A DNA stretch of 64,000 bases. Origin: Allosediminivita pacifica (GTDB taxonomy: Bacteria > Pseudomonadota > Alphaproteobacteria > Rhodobacterales > Rhodobacteraceae). This document shows, in pieces, positions 61,231-64,000 of the stretch. Each line of letters opens with the position of its first letter. Position 1 is the stretch's first letter. The notes under the pieces were generated by a model. That model was not told the DNA's origin. It was given only the letters and a program-made list of their open reading frames with translations, and did not search any database. Position numbers and translations under genes: made by a program. The DNA is taken from positions 34,060-98,059 of the forward strand of contig NZ_QBKN01000020.1 of the NCBI RefSeq assembly GCF_003054175.1, in the 5' to 3' direction.

Positions 61231-61303
61231 AAGGTGCGTGAGATCACGCACCTTACGGAAACTCGGAGATGTGGAGAGGTAGGGTGCGTGCTCTGCACGC
61301 ACC
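61231..61303 (-). other. Pair of GGTGCGTG hairpins between serC and serA
   Basis: aaggtgcgtg-agat-cacgcacctt (61231-61254) and ggtgcgtg-ctctg-cacgcacc (61283-61303) share the same stem sequence. They follow the serC stop on the minus strand and precede the serA ribosome binding site, so they may set the ratio of the two messages. Confidence 0.6.
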
Positions 61304-61321
61304 GCTTGACGCGCGGACCGC

Positions 61322-62476
61322 TCAGGCGGCCTTGGCCTGTGCCTCGATCTCTTCCTCGAAGGCCCAGTCGAGCCAGGGGAGCATCGCCTCGATGTCCGCC
61401 GTCTCGACCGTGCCGCCGCACCAGATGCGCAGGCCCGCGGGGGCGTCGCGGTAGGCGCCGGCGTCGTGGGCCACGCCCTCGGCCTCGAGCCGTTTCTGCA
61501 CGGCCTTGGCGAAGGCCGCCGGGTCGGCGATGCGCGGATCGGTGAACTTCAGGCAGACCGAAGTGTTGGAGCGCGTCGCCGGATCGTTGGCGAGGTTGGC
61601 GATCCAGTCGCGGCTTTCGCAAAAGTCCCAGATCGCTTTCGCGTTGCGGTCGGCGCGGTCCATCAGGCCCTTGAGGCCGCCCACCGAGCGCGCCCAGTCC
61701 AGCGCGACGAGGTAGTCCTCGACCGCGAGCATGGAGGGCGTGTTGATGGTGGCGCCTTCGAAGATGCCCTCGTTGAGCTTGCCGCCCTTGGTCATGCGGA
61801 AGATCTTGGGCAGGGGCCAGGCGGGGGTGTAGCTTTCCAGCCGCGCGACGGCGCGGGGCGACAGCACGATCACGCCGTGGGCCGCTTCGCCGCCCAGCAC
61901 CTTCTGCCAGGAGAAGGTCACGACATCGAGCTTGTCCCAGGGCAGATCCTGCGCGAAGGCCGCCGAGGTGGCGTCGCAGATGGTCAGGCCCGCGCGGTCG
62001 GCGGGAATCGCGTCGCCCGACGGCATGCGCACACCCGAGGTGGTGCCGTTCCAGGTGAAGACGACGTCTGTGTCGTAGTCCACGGTCGTCATGTCGACGA
62101 TCTCGCCGTAGTCGGCCTCGCGCACCTCGGCGTCGATCTTGAGCTGCTTCACCACGTCGGTCACCCAGCCTGCGCCGAAGCTTTCCCAGGCGACCATGGT
62201 CGCCTTGCGTTCGCCCAGCATGGACCACATGGCCATCTCGACGGCGCCGGTGTCCGAGGCGGGGACGATGCCGATGCGGTAGTCGTCCGGAATTTGAAGG
62301 ATCTCGCGGGTCCCGTCGATCGCCGCCTTGAGCTTGTCCTTGCCGACCTTGGCGCGATGCGACCGGCCCAGCGGCGCGTCATCCAGCATGTCGAGGGAAA
62401 AGCCCGGGATCTTGGCACAGGGGCCCGAGGAAAAACGCGGATTGCCCGGCCGCGTTGCCGGTTTGGTCATAGCCAT
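61322..62476 (-). CDS. serC: Phosphoserine aminotransferase
   Basis: SerC transaminates 3-phosphohydroxypyruvate with glutamate to phosphoserine. The 384-residue protein belongs to the alphaproteobacterial/methanogen type: [58 protein letters not shown], the PLP lysine in [19 protein letters not shown], and [19 protein letters not shown]. The ATG at 62476 follows GGAAGG. serA lies downstream, and a structured leader precedes it. Confidence 0.96.
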   Translation of the reverse strand: MAMTKPATRPGNPRFSSGPCAKIPGFSLDMLDDAPLGRSHRAKVGKDKLKAAIDGTREILQIPDDYRIGIVPASDTGAVEMAMWSMLGERKATMVAWESFGAGWVTDVVKQLKIDAEVREADYGEIVDMTTVDYDTDVVFTWNGTTSGVRMPSGDAIPADRAGLTICDATSAAFAQDLPWDKLDVVTFSWQKVLGGEAAHGVIVLSPRAVARLESYTPAWPLPKIFRMTKGGKLNEGIFEGATINTPSMLAVEDYLVALDWARSVGGLKGLMDRADRNAKAIWDFCESRDWIANLANDPATRSNTSVCLKFTDPRIADPAAFAKAVQKRLEAEGVAHDAGAYRDAPAGLRIWCGGTVETADIEAMLPWLDWAFEEEIEAQAKAA

Positions 62477-62499
62477 GTCGCTAACCTTCCAGATAGTCG

Positions 62500-62534
62500 C
62501 CCCTCGTTGGGGAGGGGTGTCCCACCGCCGGACA
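62500..62534 (-). promoter_or_regulatory. serC leader-like structured 5' region
   Basis: On the minus strand, just before serC, are TGTCC-N7-GGACA (62518-62534) and CCCCTC-N6-GAGGGG (62500-62517), back to back and 24 bases from the start codon. A conserved serC leader RNA with two stems is known from alphaproteobacteria; position and form agree. A TTTTAAAG box near 62550 could be part of the promoter. The gap 62577-62824 shows nothing further. Confidence 0.5.
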
Positions 62535-62824
62535 TACGCCTGCCCTTTAAAACAAGCAAGATCCAAAGTGGTTTGCCTTGAAACTGGCTGCGGGAAGTTC
62601 CGGAACGATGAGGGAACATCGCCCTCGGATTGGCACAAATCTGACACAGCGATCTTTCGGACCGGGGCAGGAAATCATGCCGTTTCGCATGGTCTGACGG
62701 CAGGTTTCCCGCCGATTGGCACGTGGTGCGACGCCTCCCTGCGCCTTGCCGATTTTAGGGCCCACAGGACCACTGCCGAAGATGGAATTCATCTCGGTGG
62801 CACCCCTGCAAAGAGGGCCGCGCG

Positions 62825-63689
62825 ATGAGTTACCACGTCGAAGCGCTCTGCGACCGCCGCAGATTCGGCAGCGCTGCCCGCAAGCAGATCGCCATGTACC
62901 TCGCGAACAAGGCGAGCGACGACGGGGCCGGGATCTGGTGTTCGAAGCACACCATAGCGCGGCATACGGAGCTGAGCCTCGCCACCGTAAAACGGACGAT
63001 CCGTGATTTCCTCGACGAGGGCTTGCTGGTCGAAACCGGCGAACGGCGGCCCTGCGATCACGGCCATACCGTCGTCTATCGCCTCGTCCTCGAAGCGGTG
63101 TCCGAACTGGAGTCGCTGCTGCCCCAGAAGGTGTCAAAAGAGACCGGGGTCACGGTGAACCCGGTTCACGATGATACCCCAAGGGGGGGGCACGGTGACC
63201 CGTCGACGGGGTTCACCACGACCCCCTAACAATCCTGGGAACAATCCTTTGAAACCTCCTACGCGCGCAGAGGCGCGCGAGGTGGAGGAGGTGGATCTGG
63301 ATAAGATCTGGGCGGCTTACCCCTCCGACCGTCGCCGGGACCGCACGGGCTGTCGCCGCCACTTCGCAGAGGCGCTAGGCGACGCGTCGGTCGAAGAGCT
63401 GGCTGCCGCTGCCACTGCGTACGCCGCCGAATCCGATGGCTACACGCGCTCGAAGGTGTGCCTCCTCGACAACTGGCTGCGGCTCGGAAAATGGCGGCAC
63501 GTGGATGCGCTGCGGCAGCAGAAGGCCACATCATCGGAGAGTGCCGAGAAGATCCTGAGACAGGTCGCTGGCTGGGTGAAGACCCGCCACGGGATGTGCC
63601 GCCACGTGACAAGCGGCCAGGTCACAGCCGCCTTGCAGCGGGGCCTGATCACGCGTGACGAAGCCACGGCAGCCGGTGTTCTGAAATGA
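62825..63689 (+). pseudogene. Helix-turn-helix protein (replication/phage-like), frameshifted
   Basis: The first frame from ATG 62825 gives a winged helix of the HTH_36 type: RRRFGSAARKQIAMYLANKA, GIWCSKHTIARHTELSLATV, KRTIRDFLDEGLLVETGE; it stops at 63229 after STGFTTTP. The next frame continues NNPGNNPLKPPTRAEAREVE, then DKIWAAYPSDRRRDRTGCRR and SDGYTRSKVCLLDNWLRLGKWR to 63689, the C-terminal part expected for such proteins. The shift equals one extra base, either in the run of eight G at 63183-63190 or of five C at 63222-63226. Joined length would be about 287 residues. The family is common in Rhodobacteraceae, sometimes next to plasmid or phage genes. Confidence 0.75.
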
Positions 63690-63818
63690 CCTGGACACGC
63701 GACCAACGCTCCCGGAAGCGGACCAACGGCGCCGAAACGACACAAGCGCTGCCGTGTCGCCCCTTCGCCAAACACACCCGCAGCGCCCATCAGACGGCTG
63801 GCGGAGGGTGGGTTTGGC

Positions 63819-63866
63819 AGCCACTGAAAGTGGCTTCGATCCGGAACGGATCGGCGGCGAAGCCGC
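63819..63866. other. Three tandem hairpins with GAA loops
   Basis: agccact-gaa-agtggct (63819-63835), cgatccg-gaa-cggatcg (63837-63853) and gcggc-gaa-gccgc (63854-63866) lie end to end, all with perfect stems and the same loop. A fourth stem, gagg-ggcgc-a-gcgcc-ctc, follows near 63876. The stretch 63690-63986 has no gene that I can support. Confidence 0.65.
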
Positions 63867-63986
63867 ACGCGGGGTCGAGGGGCGCAGCGCCCTCGCCGAC
63901 ATGTTGCGGCTTTGATGCTGTAACCGCCCCCCGACGGCATCGCTGTGCCAAGGTGGGATCGCAACAATCCTTAATGGGAGGCGGTC

Positions 63987-64000
63987 ATGTCAAAGATTAC
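63987..64000 (+). CDS. Start of a gene cut by the right edge
   Basis: ATG TCA AAG ATT AC.. (MSKI or MSKIT) follows the strong ribosome binding site GGGAGG at a proper distance. Only four full codons are visible, so nothing can be said about the product. Confidence 0.45.

Noticed and set aside
59765..61282. 505-codon plus-strand frame over serA
   Set aside because: Antisense shadow of serA with Asp/Val/His-rich low-complexity sequence.
1..64000. CRISPR arrays, insertion sequences, transposases, prophage
   Set aside because: No regular short repeats with unique spacers and no transposase or phage structural proteins were seen apart from the single spike base protein.

Overview
The window is high-GC chromosomal DNA from an alphaproteobacterium, most likely a marine member of the Rhodobacteraceae (Roseobacter group). 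The evidence is the alphaproteobacterial cell-cycle and division genes gcrA and mipZ, the split b/b' ATP synthase with its AtpI-like protein, phosphatidylcholine synthase, an Hsp20-DUF1150 pair, a serC-serA pair with a structured leader, a solitary gene-transfer-agent-like spike base protein, and the protein sequences in general. No rRNA, CRISPR array, transposase or intact prophage was seen. There is one tRNA, tRNA-Lys(UUU).

Layout. 1-6.3 kb: end of etfB, a GyrI-like protein, gcrA, an ABC-2 permease, phosphatidylcholine synthase, a PaiB-like flavoprotein, mtaB and dapF. 6.3-14.1 kb: tRNA-Lys, then a tightly packed operon of a LacI regulator, a complete polyamine/iron-type ABC importer, a nucleoside hydrolase and adenine deaminase, which reads as a purine nucleoside uptake and salvage unit. 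14.1-18.5 kb: ubiK, lgt, a MidA/NDUFAF7-like methyltransferase, pgeF, a DUF465 protein, hsp20 and DUF1150. 18.7-28.2 kb: small unknowns, a frameshifted alpha/beta hydrolase, an Old Yellow Enzyme, map, a sulfate-activation gene whose frame continues upstream into a MarR-type DNA-binding domain, trxB/lrp and purE-purK. 28.2-38.2 kb: phnM-like, a DMT exporter, smc, a DUF308 protein, mipZ and the F0 ATP synthase operon. 38.4-41.6 kb: an ArsR regulator, the spike base protein, a DMT transporter, a LysR regulator and azoR. 41.7-52.7 kb: ffh, five coupled GNAT acetyltransferases, chorismate mutase, and the ribosomal cluster rpsP-rimM-trmD-rplS-rpmE, which is interrupted by an unrecognised 397-residue protein and an antisense chemoreceptor gene. 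52.8-64 kb: a phosphotransferase, a cytochrome bd-type oxidase, a SulP transporter overlapping a phosphatase, serA and serC, and a frameshifted helix-turn-helix gene.

Most operons are compact, with ATGA-type overlaps. The less familiar content lies between and at the edges of genes. Two families of structured repeat recur, each 3' of a gene and in that gene's orientation. One is a 28-base tail (gcttcttcttggc..aaatactccgggg on one strand), preceded by two hairpins in its full copies. The other is a palindrome TGTCCCGG-n-CCGGGACA followed at fixed spacing by AAATCAA and TTAACC. There is also a 19-base perfect inverted repeat in a gene-free stretch near 59.4 kb and a row of GAA-loop hairpins near the right edge. 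Three genes (19.8, 59.0 and 63.2 kb) are each broken by a single-base frameshift, so either small assembly errors or recent decay should be considered. All functional assignments come from reading motifs and overall resemblance; no database search was run.
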